Positions 1-6,222 are shown, counted from the stretch's first letter. The stretch is DNA of 13,031 nt from an uncultured Succinivibrionaceae bacterium (GCA_900539665.1 UQCV01000066.1:1-13031); one strand, 5' to 3'. Made by a program: numbers and translations. Notes: generated by a model from the sequence alone, not told the origin.

Positions 1-56
1 CGCGAAATTAAACGGGCCCAAATCATTAAACTAACAAAAATTTGGTCTCTAGCATG

Positions 57-83
57 TAAAAAGCTCGCTAAGTAAGCGAGCTT
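57..83 (-). terminator. Intrinsic terminator of the outer-membrane protein gene
   Basis: A perfect 9-bp stem (AAGCTCGCT and AGCGAGCTT, 61-69 and 75-83) with a 5-nt loop is followed, reading the minus strand, by a run of five T. It lies about 87 nt past the stop of the minus-strand gene at 170-916 and faces the right way to end that transcript. The remaining sequence at 1-56 and 84-169 shows no gene. Confidence 0.75.
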
Positions 84-169
84 CTAGGTGGCAATAGCGT
101 AAAAGCCTAAAGCGTAAATAAAACGGTAGCTTATGATTAGACGTTTAATCAAAAAGCTAAAGTTAGACA

Positions 170-916
170 TTAGTAGTTGATGCTAACGCCGGCAAAGAAG
201 CCATCGGCTTTGGCATGGACGTTAAGATCTTCAATGTCGTCGCCAGAGAGATAGAATTTACGGTAACCAACCTCAACTGCGGTATCGATAATATCGGTGT
301 CTATAGCTTTCCAGCCTGCGGCAACTTCGTAATCGTAAATGGCATAATCTTTGATCCCAAAACCTGCCACGTCACCTTTAATAAAGAAATTGAAAGGTAG
401 ATTTACTTCAGCGGCAGCGTAAGGAAGCGGTAACGCTCCTTTTATGTCAGCGCGGGCGCTTTCGGTTTGAGTCCAACCGGCAATTTTAAAATGGCCAATT
501 TTTACATCGAGACCAAGAGAGGCGGAGAAGATTTTGTTGTCAAAGATGTTGTAATAAGGAATTACATCATAGTGAGTAAGGGTAGTTTTGGTGTGAACGA
601 AATCGGAATCAGAATACACCACATCGTCAATTTTAATCGAACCTGTAATAGCGGTGCCGGCAGTTCGTTCTAAGTCAGTATATCTAACCTTTAAGTTAGG
701 TAGAATGGAGATATTGTGTTCAAGTTGAGCCCAGATAACAGGTTTGTAGTCATGGTCACTGTTAAAGGAGTTGGTGGAACCTTGGTAACGAGCTTCAATT
801 TTTAGATCCTCATTCCATGCTTGCGCGCCGACGGTTAAATCAAATGCTTGAGCTGGAGTTATAGCTAAAGCCGCCCCGGCACACGCACCTGTGAGAATAA
901 TGGTTTTTAAATTCAT
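170..916 (-). CDS. Outer membrane beta-barrel protein (TIGR04219-like)
   Basis: A 248-residue exported protein. Residues 1-24 form a Sec signal peptide (Lys at position 4, hydrophobic core, Ala-Gln-Ala cleavage motif before Phe25). The mature part alternates polar and hydrophobic residues in short stretches rich in Tyr, Phe and Asp, typical of antiparallel barrel strands, and ends in an aromatic residue (Asn-Tyr), as outer-membrane proteins recognised by BAM usually do. The overall look matches the TIGR04219 family of small gammaproteobacterial outer-membrane proteins, whose function is not established. The start is supported by AAGGAG eight bases upstream of the ATG. It is a single-gene unit with its own terminator at 57-83. 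The family name is from memory; the barrel and export call is more secure than the family call. Confidence 0.75.
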   Translation of the reverse strand: MNLKTIILTGACAGAALAITPAQAFDLTVGAQAWNEDLKIEARYQGSTNSFNSDHDYKPVIWAQLEHNISILPNLKVRYTDLERTAGTAITGSIKIDDVVYSDSDFVHTKTTLTHYDVIPYYNIFDNKIFSASLGLDVKIGHFKIAGWTQTESARADIKGALPLPYAAAEVNLPFNFFIKGDVAGFGIKDYAIYDYEVAAGWKAIDTDIIDTAVEVGYRKFYLSGDDIEDLNVHAKADGFFAGVSINY

Positions 917-936
917 GTTGTCTGCTCCTTATTATT

Positions 937-949
937 GTTAGACAAGCTT
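937..949 (-). promoter_or_regulatory. 13-bp leader motif shared with zapA
   Basis: GTTAGACAAGCTT (plus strand) lies about 20 nt before the start of the outer-membrane protein gene. The identical 13 bases occur at 5823-5835, about 26 nt before the zapA start, in the same orientation relative to the gene. This may be part of a promoter or a regulator site; no function can be read directly. Confidence 0.25.
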
Positions 950-1023
950 ATTTGCTTAGAATGGGCCTCAAAGTCTCAAGCCTATTTAAAATATAAAGCT
1001 CAATCTTTACTTAAAGCACCTTT

Positions 1024-1051
1024 TTAAAATACCTTGATTAAAATACCTTGA
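1024..1051. repeat. 14-bp perfect tandem duplication
   Basis: TTAAAATACCTTGA occurs twice back to back (1024-1037 and 1038-1051) in the region between the divergent genes at 916 and 1516. The second copy supplies the TTGA of a possible -35 box. No other function is evident. Confidence 0.6.
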
Positions 1052-1076
1052 CTTGTACAAAAACCAAAGATATGTA
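1048..1076 (+). promoter_or_regulatory. Possible sigma-70 promoter pointing to the yqhD-like gene
   Basis: TTGACT (1048-1053) and TATGTA (1071-1076) are separated by 17 bp and point toward the dehydrogenase gene. Transcription would begin near 1083, giving a leader of about 430 nt that crosses the repeats and hairpin at 1317-1403. The -10 match is imperfect and the distance long, so another promoter closer to the gene is possible. Confidence 0.3.
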
Positions 1077-1316
1077 GGTAAATTTGGTGAGATACTACAA
1101 CTTTTAATGAACGCTAAAGATGTTTTTGTGACAGCGATTTTACTTTTAAGGCCAAGCCAATTTATAAGACAAAATCTTTAAATAGGACTAAACCAAAACC
1201 TAAAGTAAGTTAGATTAAACGAAGTTTTGGGAGTGCTATGGCTCCTTTAAGTGGCCATTAGAGATTTGGGTTAAGAATTGCGTTTTTTAGGCAATAAAAT
1301 TTTAATGCCTTGTAGT

Positions 1317-1357
1317 TGAAATGGTGTACGATGTTTATAGATGAAATGGTGTACGAT
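1317..1357. repeat. Pair of 16-bp direct repeats, 25-bp period
   Basis: TGAAATGGTGTACGAT occurs at 1317-1332 and again at 1342-1357, with a 9-bp spacer. The pair lies immediately upstream of the IS200/IS605-type hairpin at 1384-1403 and could belong to the same decayed element. Confidence 0.6.
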
Positions 1358-1370
1358 TACAAGCTACACT

Positions 1371-1415
1371 TGGCAATCAGAACCCCACGGGCTTGCCCGT
1401 GGGAGTAGTCAGAGC
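1371..1415 (+). mobile_element. Degenerate IS200/IS605-type right end
   Basis: A perfect 8-bp hairpin (CCCACGGG, loop CTTG, CCCGTGGG; 1384-1403) is preceded by GGCAATCAGAA and followed by AGTAGTCAG. This is the same layout as the ends at 3768-3813 and 11602-11647, where GGCAAGAAG precedes a C-rich/G-rich hairpin that is followed by a tail ending GTCAC. Such hairpins followed by a TCAC-like end are typical of right ends of IS200/IS605 elements, where the scaffold of the TnpB guide RNA also ends. No transposase or tnpB is present, so it is an orphan or decayed end. It is not followed by a T-run, so it is not a terminator. Confidence 0.5.
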
Positions 1416-1515
1416 TTAAAACTTAGCGAGAACTTTTAACTAGACGCTTAAGCTAAACGCCTAATCAAACAAGGCTAACAATGGCTTTAAATTTATCAGC
1501 CTAAAAGGAGCAGTA

Positions 1516-2664
1516 ATGCTAAATTTTACTTACGAAAATCCAACTAAAATTGTTTTTGGTAGAAATAAGGTGGTTGATCTTAAGGAGCTCGTACCGGCTC
1601 AAGCTAAGGTCATGATTACTTATGGTGGCAATAGTGCAGAACGCTCTGGCTTACTTGATGAAGTGCGAAGCGTAATTGGCGAACGCATTGTCTCTGAATT
1701 TGGGGGGATTACGGCTAACCCTAAGTTTGAAAGGTTAATTGAAGCTTTACCAATTATCAAGGAACAGCATGTAGATTTTTTGTTAGCAGTAGGTGGGGGT
1801 TCTGTCATTGATGGAACTAAGTTTATTGCCGCAGCTGCGATGTTACCAGCTAACCAAGATCCTTGGACTCTTTTAAGTGAACATGCCAAGATAGAAGCGG
1901 CTTTACCTTTAGGAACTATTTTAACCTTACCAGCTACCGGCTCTGAAATGAATGGTAATGCGGTAGTGTCTAGACTTTCTACTGGACAAAAACTCGATAT
2001 GCATGGCATTTTGTTGTACCCACGTTTTTCGATTCTCGATCCTGAATATACCTTCTCTTTACCACCAAGACAAATTGCTAATGGCATTGTAGACAGCTTT
2101 GTTCATGTTGCTGAGCAGTATTTAACTTATCCGGTAAAGGCTGATATTTCAGATCGTTTTGCGGAATCTGTAATTGCGGTACTCTTAGAACAAGGTCCAC
2201 AAACTTTTAAGAATCCACATGATTATGAAAGCCGCGCTAACTTTATGTGGGCAGCTACTATGGCTTTAAACGGCTTGATTGCCGCCGGAGTGCCTGAAGA
2301 TTGGGCTACTCACTATATTGGGCACCAAATTACGGCTCTTAAAGGCATTGATCATGGGCGGACTTTGGCTGCAATATTGCCATCTTTGCTACGTTATGAC
2401 CAAAAAAACAAACAAGAAAAAATCCTGCAATTAGGTAATCGCGTTTTGGGGACCACGACAGTAGAAGATACGATTAAAGCTATCGAAAACTTTTTCTTGA
2501 GCTTAGACGTGCCGGTATCTTTAAAGGCTTATGATTTTACGGCAGCTGATGTTGAAGCTGTTATTCATACATTACAAATATCTGGCTTAACCGCATTAGG
2601 AGAAAAGAAGCAATTTGGCTTAGACGATGTCAGAGCTATTCTTGAAATGGCGATGAAAGCTTAA
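1516..2664 (+). CDS. yqhD: YqhD-type NADPH-dependent alcohol/aldehyde dehydrogenase
   Basis: A 382-residue iron/zinc-type (group III) alcohol dehydrogenase that resembles E. coli YqhD along its whole length. It is a cytoplasmic enzyme that reduces short-chain and lipid-derived aldehydes with NADPH. The N-terminal dinucleotide domain carries TYGGNS at residues 35-40, equivalent to the YqhD segment that contacts the NADPH 2'-phosphate (there GGGS), and GGGSVIDGTKF near residue 93. The metal ligands are all present: Asp193, His197, His266 and His280, one position off the E. coli numbering. AAGGAG lies five bases before the ATG. Its usual regulator gene yqhC is not adjacent; the gene stands alone between divergent and convergent neighbours. 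A detoxification or fermentative role is inferred from the family; the substrate cannot be read from sequence. Confidence 0.92.
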   Translation: MLNFTYENPTKIVFGRNKVVDLKELVPAQAKVMITYGGNSAERSGLLDEVRSVIGERIVSEFGGITANPKFERLIEALPIIKEQHVDFLLAVGGGSVIDGTKFIAAAAMLPANQDPWTLLSEHAKIEAALPLGTILTLPATGSEMNGNAVVSRLSTGQKLDMHGILLYPRFSILDPEYTFSLPPRQIANGIVDSFVHVAEQYLTYPVKADISDRFAESVIAVLLEQGPQTFKNPHDYESRANFMWAATMALNGLIAAGVPEDWATHYIGHQITALKGIDHGRTLAAILPSLLRYDQKNKQEKILQLGNRVLGTTTVEDTIKAIENFFLSLDVPVSLKAYDFTAADVEAVIHTLQISGLTALGEKKQFGLDDVRAILEMAMKA

Positions 2665-2864
2665 GTTTGTAGCTATAGCTGTTTATGACTCCATAGGGTA
2701 AAGAGCTAAAAAATTCCAAAGCTTAAAAGTTCAAAAACTTAAAAGCTCAAAAAGCTCCAACAGTTTAGTTTTAGGTACAAAACGAAGTTAGTTCACACCG
2801 TTTTAGCCTTGCTCTATCGTTTAGCGTTAAAACTTTATAGCTACTGAAATCATTGGCCTAAACA
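2665..2864. other. A-rich intergenic sequence, no gene seen
   Basis: About 200 bp follow the dehydrogenase stop before the rpiA terminator. The first half is A-rich on the plus strand with irregular repeats of AAAGCT and AAAAGCTC. No start with a ribosome binding site and no strong hairpin was seen, and no dedicated plus-strand terminator was found. Confidence 0.5.
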
Positions 2865-2906
2865 CAAAAAACATCCGGATTTCTCAAGCGAAGAAGTCCG
2901 GATGTT
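2865..2906 (-). terminator. Intrinsic terminator of rpiA
   Basis: A perfect 10-bp GC-rich stem (AACATCCGGA at 2870-2879 and TCCGGATGTT at 2897-2906) is followed on the minus strand by six T. It lies 65 bp past the rpiA stop. In the plus direction the hairpin is followed by GTCGTTTTAATTTT, so it may also weakly end transcripts from the convergent dehydrogenase gene. Confidence 0.85.
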
Positions 2907-2970
2907 GTCGTTTTAATTTTAGTATTTAAGCCGGTAATTTAAACCAAACGGCTAGCCGGTTGGTCGGCTT

Positions 2971-3627
2971 TTATTCTGAAACCTTTACGCCATCTTCTGT
3001 GCCAACGATAAGCACATCAGCGCCACGAGCTGCGAAGAGACCTACGGTAACTACGCCTGGGATTGCATTGATAGCTTTTTCGAGAGCCTTTGGATCGGTA
3101 ATTTGCATGTCATGAACATCGAGAATGTGGTTACCGTTGTCGGTCACACAACCTTCACGGTAAACAGGACGCCCACCAAGCTTGGTGAGTTCGCGGGCAA
3201 CATGAGCTCGAGCCATTGGAATTACTTCAACTGGTAAAGGGAATTTACCGAGAACTGGAACAACTTTAGAATCGTCAACGATACAAACAAATTTCTTTGC
3301 TACCGCTGCTACGATCTTTTCACGAGTAAGCGCAGCGCCACCGCCTTTGATCATATCCATAGTTGGATTGATTTCATCAGCGCCGTCAACGTAGATATCA
3401 AAGCTTTCAACATCGTTTAAATCGAATACAGGGATCCCGATCTTCTTAAGTCTTTCAGTAGAAGCAACAGAGCTAGATACAGCGCCCTTAATGTTGTCCT
3501 TCATAGCTTCAAGGCCATCGATAAAGAAATTTACGGTTGAGCCGGTGCCTACACCGATGATACTGCCTGATTGCACATACTTAAGTGCTTCAGTTGCAGC
3601 GTGTTGTTTTTTGGTATTCTGAGTCAT
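2971..3627 (-). CDS. rpiA: Ribose-5-phosphate isomerase A
   Basis: This cytoplasmic enzyme interconverts ribose 5-phosphate and ribulose 5-phosphate in the non-oxidative pentose phosphate pathway. From the chosen start (MTQNTKK) it has 218 residues, essentially the E. coli length, and the catalytic residues keep E. coli numbering: Asp81, Asp84, Lys94 and Glu103. The phosphate-binding GTGST (27-31), DGADEI and KGGGAALTREK motifs are intact. The frame is open further upstream to a TTG at 3706-3708, but that TTG overlaps a TATAAT promoter box and would add 27 residues with no counterpart in E. coli RpiA, so I chose the ATG at 3627. No clear Shine-Dalgarno precedes it. It has its own promoter and terminator; in E. 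coli serA and ygfA lie upstream, here only ygfA. Confidence 0.95.
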   Translation of the reverse strand: MTQNTKKQHAATEALKYVQSGSIIGVGTGSTVNFFIDGLEAMKDNIKGAVSSSVASTERLKKIGIPVFDLNDVESFDIYVDGADEINPTMDMIKGGGAALTREKIVAAVAKKFVCIVDDSKVVPVLGKFPLPVEVIPMARAHVARELTKLGGRPVYREGCVTDNGNHILDVHDMQITDPKALEKAINAIPGVVTVGLFAARGADVLIVGTEDGVKVSE

Positions 3628-3662
3628 ATGCGACAAGTACTGATGATTGAGGATTGAACCAA

Positions 3663-3678
3663 GGAGTTGAGAAACTCC
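3663..3678 (-). promoter_or_regulatory. Hairpin in the rpiA leader
   Basis: GGAGTT and AACTCC form a perfect 6-bp stem with a 4-nt loop in the rpiA leader, between the predicted transcription start near 3693 and the start codon at 3627. Flanking GAAC and GTTC could extend it. Since rpiA lacks a clear ribosome binding site, the leader structure may influence translation; this is inference. Confidence 0.4.
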
Positions 3679-3699
3679 GTTCCAGAGAAATTTGCTGTA

Positions 3700-3727
3700 A
3701 TTATACAACTATTTGGACTTTGATCAA
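3700..3727 (-). promoter_or_regulatory. Sigma-70 promoter of rpiA
   Basis: On the minus strand, TTGATC (3722-3727) and a consensus TATAAT (3700-3705) are separated by 16 bp. Transcription would start near 3693, giving a leader of about 65 nt. It overlaps the alternative TTG start of the longer rpiA reading frame and so argues against that start. Confidence 0.65.
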
Positions 3728-3767
3728 TTAATTCTGAAGAAGATCACGCTATGTGTAACTAAGTGCA

Positions 3768-3813
3768 ATGTGACATCCTCCCCCACCTATAGAGGTGGGG
3801 GACTTCTTGCCGA
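3768..3813 (-). mobile_element. IS200/IS605-type right end (46-bp copy 1)
   Basis: These 46 bp are an exact reverse complement of 11602-11647. Reading the minus strand, TCGGCAAGAAG leads into a perfect 10-bp hairpin (CCCCCACCT, 4-nt loop, AGGTGGGGG plus one outer pair; 3779-3802) and then GGATGTCAC. A GC-rich hairpin followed by a tail ending in GTCAC is what IS200/IS605 right ends look like. It lies between rpiA and ygfA, about 40 bp upstream of the rpiA promoter and pointing toward it. There is no transposase or tnpB in the window. Confidence 0.65.
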
Positions 3814-3927
3814 GTTCCGTTTATAGCAAGGAAAGCCCTAAACTTTGCGTTTATAGATAACCCCTCTTTTCACAAGTTTGAAAAATCACCAAAACACTTG
3901 TAAGAATGCGCCTTTCGGGGTGTATTC
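3814..3927 (-). mobile_element. Candidate element body or omega-RNA-like remnant next to the right end
   Basis: Sequence immediately inside the right end. Reading the minus strand, it begins with a 9-bp hairpin (GAATACACC and GGCGCATTC with wobbles, 3904-3927) and contains two TATAAACG copies bracketing a segment where GCAA and TTGC could pair, before GGAACTCGGCAAGAAG and the end hairpin. In TnpB-encoding IS605 elements the guide (omega) RNA scaffold occupies just this position. A short hairpin-to-hairpin unit could also be a non-autonomous element of the PATE/MITE type. There is no protein evidence; this rests on layout only. Confidence 0.3.
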
Positions 3928-4174
3928 TTTATTTTTCTCTGCTATGTCAGATAGGTCATTAAGATATTTATGGGGCGTTTCTATGCTTGTAAATCCACCC
4001 AAATTAGAATCATTCATTCTTATACGCGCCCGCAATTTCTATGGTCTTTCCCCCTATAAAAATGGGTGGAACGCAGAAGACAAACGTTCATACTGCCTGC
4101 CCGGCTCTACTAAGTGTGCAGGCAATACTTATTTCATGCGTTTTTGGGGCGAAGCCTAAAATGCCTTAAAAAGC
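3928..4174. other. Intergenic sequence between ygfA and the IS end, no gene supported
   Basis: A plus-strand reading frame runs through 3878-4159 but begins at TTG without a ribosome binding site, and I do not recognise its product. The minus strand has a broken frame with stop codons near 4050. The stretch is somewhat richer in G+C than neighbouring spacers and could be debris of an insertion; no family could be named. Confidence 0.4.
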
Positions 4175-4780
4175 TTATTCTTCTAGGCCGTAGCTTGAAA
4201 ACACGATATCTCTTGTTGGGGTGATAATTTCAGGTAGTGGCACGTCCCAAATTTCGGTTGGTAAGGCATCAACTTCTTGAATATCGAGGGCTAAGCCGAT
4301 AGGGTATGGCCCAGTATGATCTTGGTGATAAGTCTGTAAGGTACGATCGTAATATCCGCCACCCATGCCTAAACGGTTACCCTCGTGGTCAAATGCAACC
4401 ATAGGTGTAAAGAGAATGTCGATGCGGTTAAGAGGGATTACGTACTGTACGTTAAGTTCAGGTTCAGGAATATTGTACTTATTTTTAACCATGATGGTGT
4501 TAGCATCGTAGTTCATAAATAGTAGATTACCTTTTGAGAAAGGATGGAGTACCGGTAAGGCTACTTTTTTGCCTCGTTTTAAGCACCAATCAATTACCCC
4601 GGCTGTATCAATTTCACCGTCGACACTAAAGTAAAGCGCTACACATTCAGCTTTTTGAATGCGTTCACTACGGGCAAATTGATCGATAAGCTGTGATGAG
4701 TAATGGGCGTGAAGTTCCGGACTAATTGATTTACGGAGGTCACGGATTTTCTGACGGAGCAGGGGACGAGAAGTAGGCAT
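4175..4780 (-). CDS. ygfA: 5-formyltetrahydrofolate cyclo-ligase
   Basis: This cytoplasmic enzyme uses ATP to convert 5-formyltetrahydrofolate to 5,10-methenyltetrahydrofolate, returning a storage/inhibitory folate to one-carbon metabolism. The 201-residue protein has the family signature GMGGGYYDR at 138-146, the basic N-terminal helix (LRQKIRDLRK) and the LPVLHPFSKGNLLFMNY segment near 75-91 that closely matches E. coli YgfA (182 residues); the extra length is mostly at the two ends. AAGGG lies seven bases before the ATG. It follows the 6S RNA gene on the same strand, as in E. coli, where ssrS and ygfA are co-transcribed. Here the spacer from the 6S 3' end is about 345 bp, so a separate promoter is possible. 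Confidence 0.93.
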   Translation of the reverse strand: MPTSRPLLRQKIRDLRKSISPELHAHYSSQLIDQFARSERIQKAECVALYFSVDGEIDTAGVIDWCLKRGKKVALPVLHPFSKGNLLFMNYDANTIMVKNKYNIPEPELNVQYVIPLNRIDILFTPMVAFDHEGNRLGMGGGYYDRTLQTYHQDHTGPYPIGLALDIQEVDALPTEIWDVPLPEIITPTRDIVFSSYGLEE

Positions 4781-5125
4781 GGATACACCCTTATATACTA
4801 AGCTCGATTTTTAACTCTAGCGCGAGGTTTGGAGCATAAAGATAGGTTGAGGTTCTTTGTTTGGGGCTAAAGTTAGTTTGTTCCAGTATTTTTGGACAAA
4901 ATTTTTAAAGCAAATTAAGTTCAAATGTGTACTGTTAAAACCAGAAAAACCAATACGTCTTAAACGTATAATTAATAATGTTACCAAACAAAGGTTGCTA
5001 TCTTAGGCTAACGCATGTGCTTGAAGAGTTAAGATCAAAAAGATCCAAAAAAAGCCAAAAGTATAGAAAAAATAGAAAAGTGATAAATCTACAAAGCAAA
5101 AGCTTAGGGAAGGGCAAATAAAACT
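4781..5125. other. Spacer between 6S RNA and ygfA
   Basis: This 345-bp AT-rich spacer has no reading frame that I can support. It contains a small dyad (ATACGT, loop CTTAA, ACGTAT) near 4954-4970. An AT-rich segment around 4791-4798 (TATATA on the minus strand) could serve as a -10 for ygfA, but no good -35 goes with it. T-rich sequence directly after the 6S 3' end lacks a strong hairpin, so read-through from ssrS into ygfA remains possible. Confidence 0.4.
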
Positions 5126-5305
5126 GGAACCTCAAGATGCCGGTTTGATCTGAAACCTTGAACCCTAAAGTTCAAAGCGGGATAAATTGTTCCGGTGCTA
5201 GGCTTCCTACTACGGGGCAGGCATGCACACCTACCGGATGAATCTTCCCTAAATCTGTATGTATCGGCTCAGGGACATAATCAATGTGCCGACACCTTGA
5301 GGAAT
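5126..5305 (-). ncRNA. ssrS: 6S RNA
   Basis: 6S RNA is a template mimic that binds the sigma-70 RNA polymerase holoenzyme and down-regulates many promoters in stationary phase. Reading the minus strand, the segment reproduces E. coli 6S landmarks in order: a 5' ATTCCTCAAGGTG strand that pairs with CATCTTGAGGTTCC at the 3' end to form the closing stem, then CCCTGAGCCGATA, the GTGTGCATGC segment, GAAGCC, and the 3'-half hairpin with TTGAACTTTAGGGTTCAA. The length is about 180 nt (E. coli about 183). It lies between zapA and ygfA on the same strand, the conserved gammaproteobacterial location. The 5' end lies only 15 nt past the zapA stop, so its promoter must lie within the 3' end of zapA. End positions are estimated from the closing stem. 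Confidence 0.92.
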
Positions 5306-5319
5306 GAGGTGGTCCAGGT

Positions 5320-5796
5320 TTAATAAGCGCCTTCTATCTTTGCTAGAAGGTCTTTTATCTTCGCTGACCGTGATTTAACTATATTTGAAAACTCCTCTAA
5401 TTGCAAATCCTTTAGGAGCAATTCGTGATAAATGTCTAAAGCGGTTAAGATTGCAACACGTTCGAGAGAAAAAGATGGCACATTTTTGCGCAATTCAAGA
5501 ATGGAGGCTTCAACTTTTCTGGCGGCTTCTTCAAAAATGGCGGCTTCCCCAGCACGGCAAGTGAGCTTTTGGTTGTAGCCCATAATCTTAACGTTGATAG
5601 TTTCGGTAGGTGGTTCTTCTTCCGTCTGTGAAGTGGTCATGGCAGCAGAAGCTGAAGTTGCAGATGGTTTATTATCGGTTTGAAGAGGGCGTGAGTTACC
5701 GCTGCCCCCTAAACCAGAATTTTGGTTGGCATAAGAATTGGAGGACTGATTCTCTGACGGGAAATTAGCTTCCGGTTGATTGAAGATATCGGTCAT
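5320..5796 (-). CDS. zapA: Cell division protein ZapA with N-terminal extension
   Basis: ZapA is a cytoplasmic protein that bundles FtsZ filaments and stabilises the Z ring; it works as a coiled-coil tetramer with ZapB. Residues 66-158 match the ZapA domain: the short N-terminal strands (INVKIMGYNQKLTC), two helices, and a C-terminal coiled coil from about 125. The preceding 62 or so residues, rich in Ser, Asn, Gln and Thr, have no counterpart in E. coli ZapA (109 residues) and look disordered. The long start is supported by AAGGAG six bases before the ATG; the internal Met53 has no ribosome binding site. Context agrees, since 6S RNA follows 15 bp downstream. Some recognisable E. coli residues differ, so the identification rests on domain shape plus synteny. 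Confidence 0.88.
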   Translation of the reverse strand: MTDIFNQPEANFPSENQSSNSYANQNSGLGGSGNSRPLQTDNKPSATSASAAMTTSQTEEEPPTETINVKIMGYNQKLTCRAGEAAIFEEAARKVEASILELRKNVPSFSLERVAILTALDIYHELLLKDLQLEEFSNIVKSRSAKIKDLLAKIEGAY

Positions 5797-5822
5797 ATGG
5801 TTCTCCTTTGATCTTAATCTTA

Positions 5823-5835
5823 GTTAGACAAGCTT
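5823..5835 (-). promoter_or_regulatory. 13-bp leader motif shared with the outer-membrane protein gene
   Basis: Identical to 937-949 (GTTAGACAAGCTT on the plus strand) and similarly placed just upstream of the ribosome binding site of a minus-strand gene. It could be part of a promoter or a shared regulator site; chance cannot be excluded in AT-rich DNA. Confidence 0.25.
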
Positions 5836-5885
5836 TAATGTTTATCTTGATAAGCATTTAGTAGACGTGCACTTGTCAGGTAGAT

Positions 5886-5937
5886 ATTTATCGAATAAAC
5901 ATTTATCGAATAAACATTTATCGAATAAATATTTGTC
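5886..5937. repeat. 15-bp iterons (three full copies and a partial)
   Basis: ATTTATCGAATAAAC is repeated in tandem at 5886-5900, 5901-5915 and 5916-5930 (the last base of the third copy differs), followed by ATTTGTC. Each unit contains a perfect short dyad (TTTAT, CGA, ATAAA). A related dyad (TTATC, TT, GATAA) lies nearer zapA around 5842-5853. The array sits about 90-140 bp upstream of the zapA start and could bind a regulator cooperatively. I see no replication protein gene nearby that would make it an origin. Confidence 0.7.
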
Positions 5938-6222
5938 TACATAAATATGTAGGCATGAACATGCCTAAAAGTAGCAGGAAACTTTAAATAGATTTATAGG
6001 TTTAGAACATTAATAGAGTAAGTAAATTTACATCTGTTTATATTTTACTGTAAACCTTTGTATTTAAATAATTTCAAGGCTGTATTTAGCTTAAATTCGT
6101 GAACCTGGTCCGGCTCTAAATCTTAAATTTACACGGTGAAATAAATTTTTTCCAAAGACCGGAGCAAATTTTAAAAGGCATTTGTTAAATGCTTGCGGAA
6201 GTTTAGTAAAACCTTTAAAATG

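Noticed and set aside
215..673. Plus-strand frames within the outer-membrane protein gene
   Set aside because: They lie wholly opposite a well-supported gene with a signal peptide, ribosome binding site and terminator.
1384..1403. Hairpin as an intrinsic terminator
   Set aside because: No T-run follows on either strand; flanking sequence matches the IS-end pattern instead.
3628..3708. A 27-residue N-terminal extension of RpiA from a TTG start
   Set aside because: The TTG overlaps a consensus TATAAT promoter box, the added residues have no counterpart in E. coli RpiA, and the ATG at 3627 gives exact agreement with E. coli residue numbering.
3878..4159. 93-codon plus-strand reading frame between rpiA and ygfA
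   Set aside because: It starts at TTG without a ribosome binding site, overlaps the IS-end region and gives no recognisable protein.
5886..5937. Iterons as a replication origin or CRISPR array
   Set aside because: There are no spacers, the units are contiguous 15-mers, and there is no rep or cas gene in the window.
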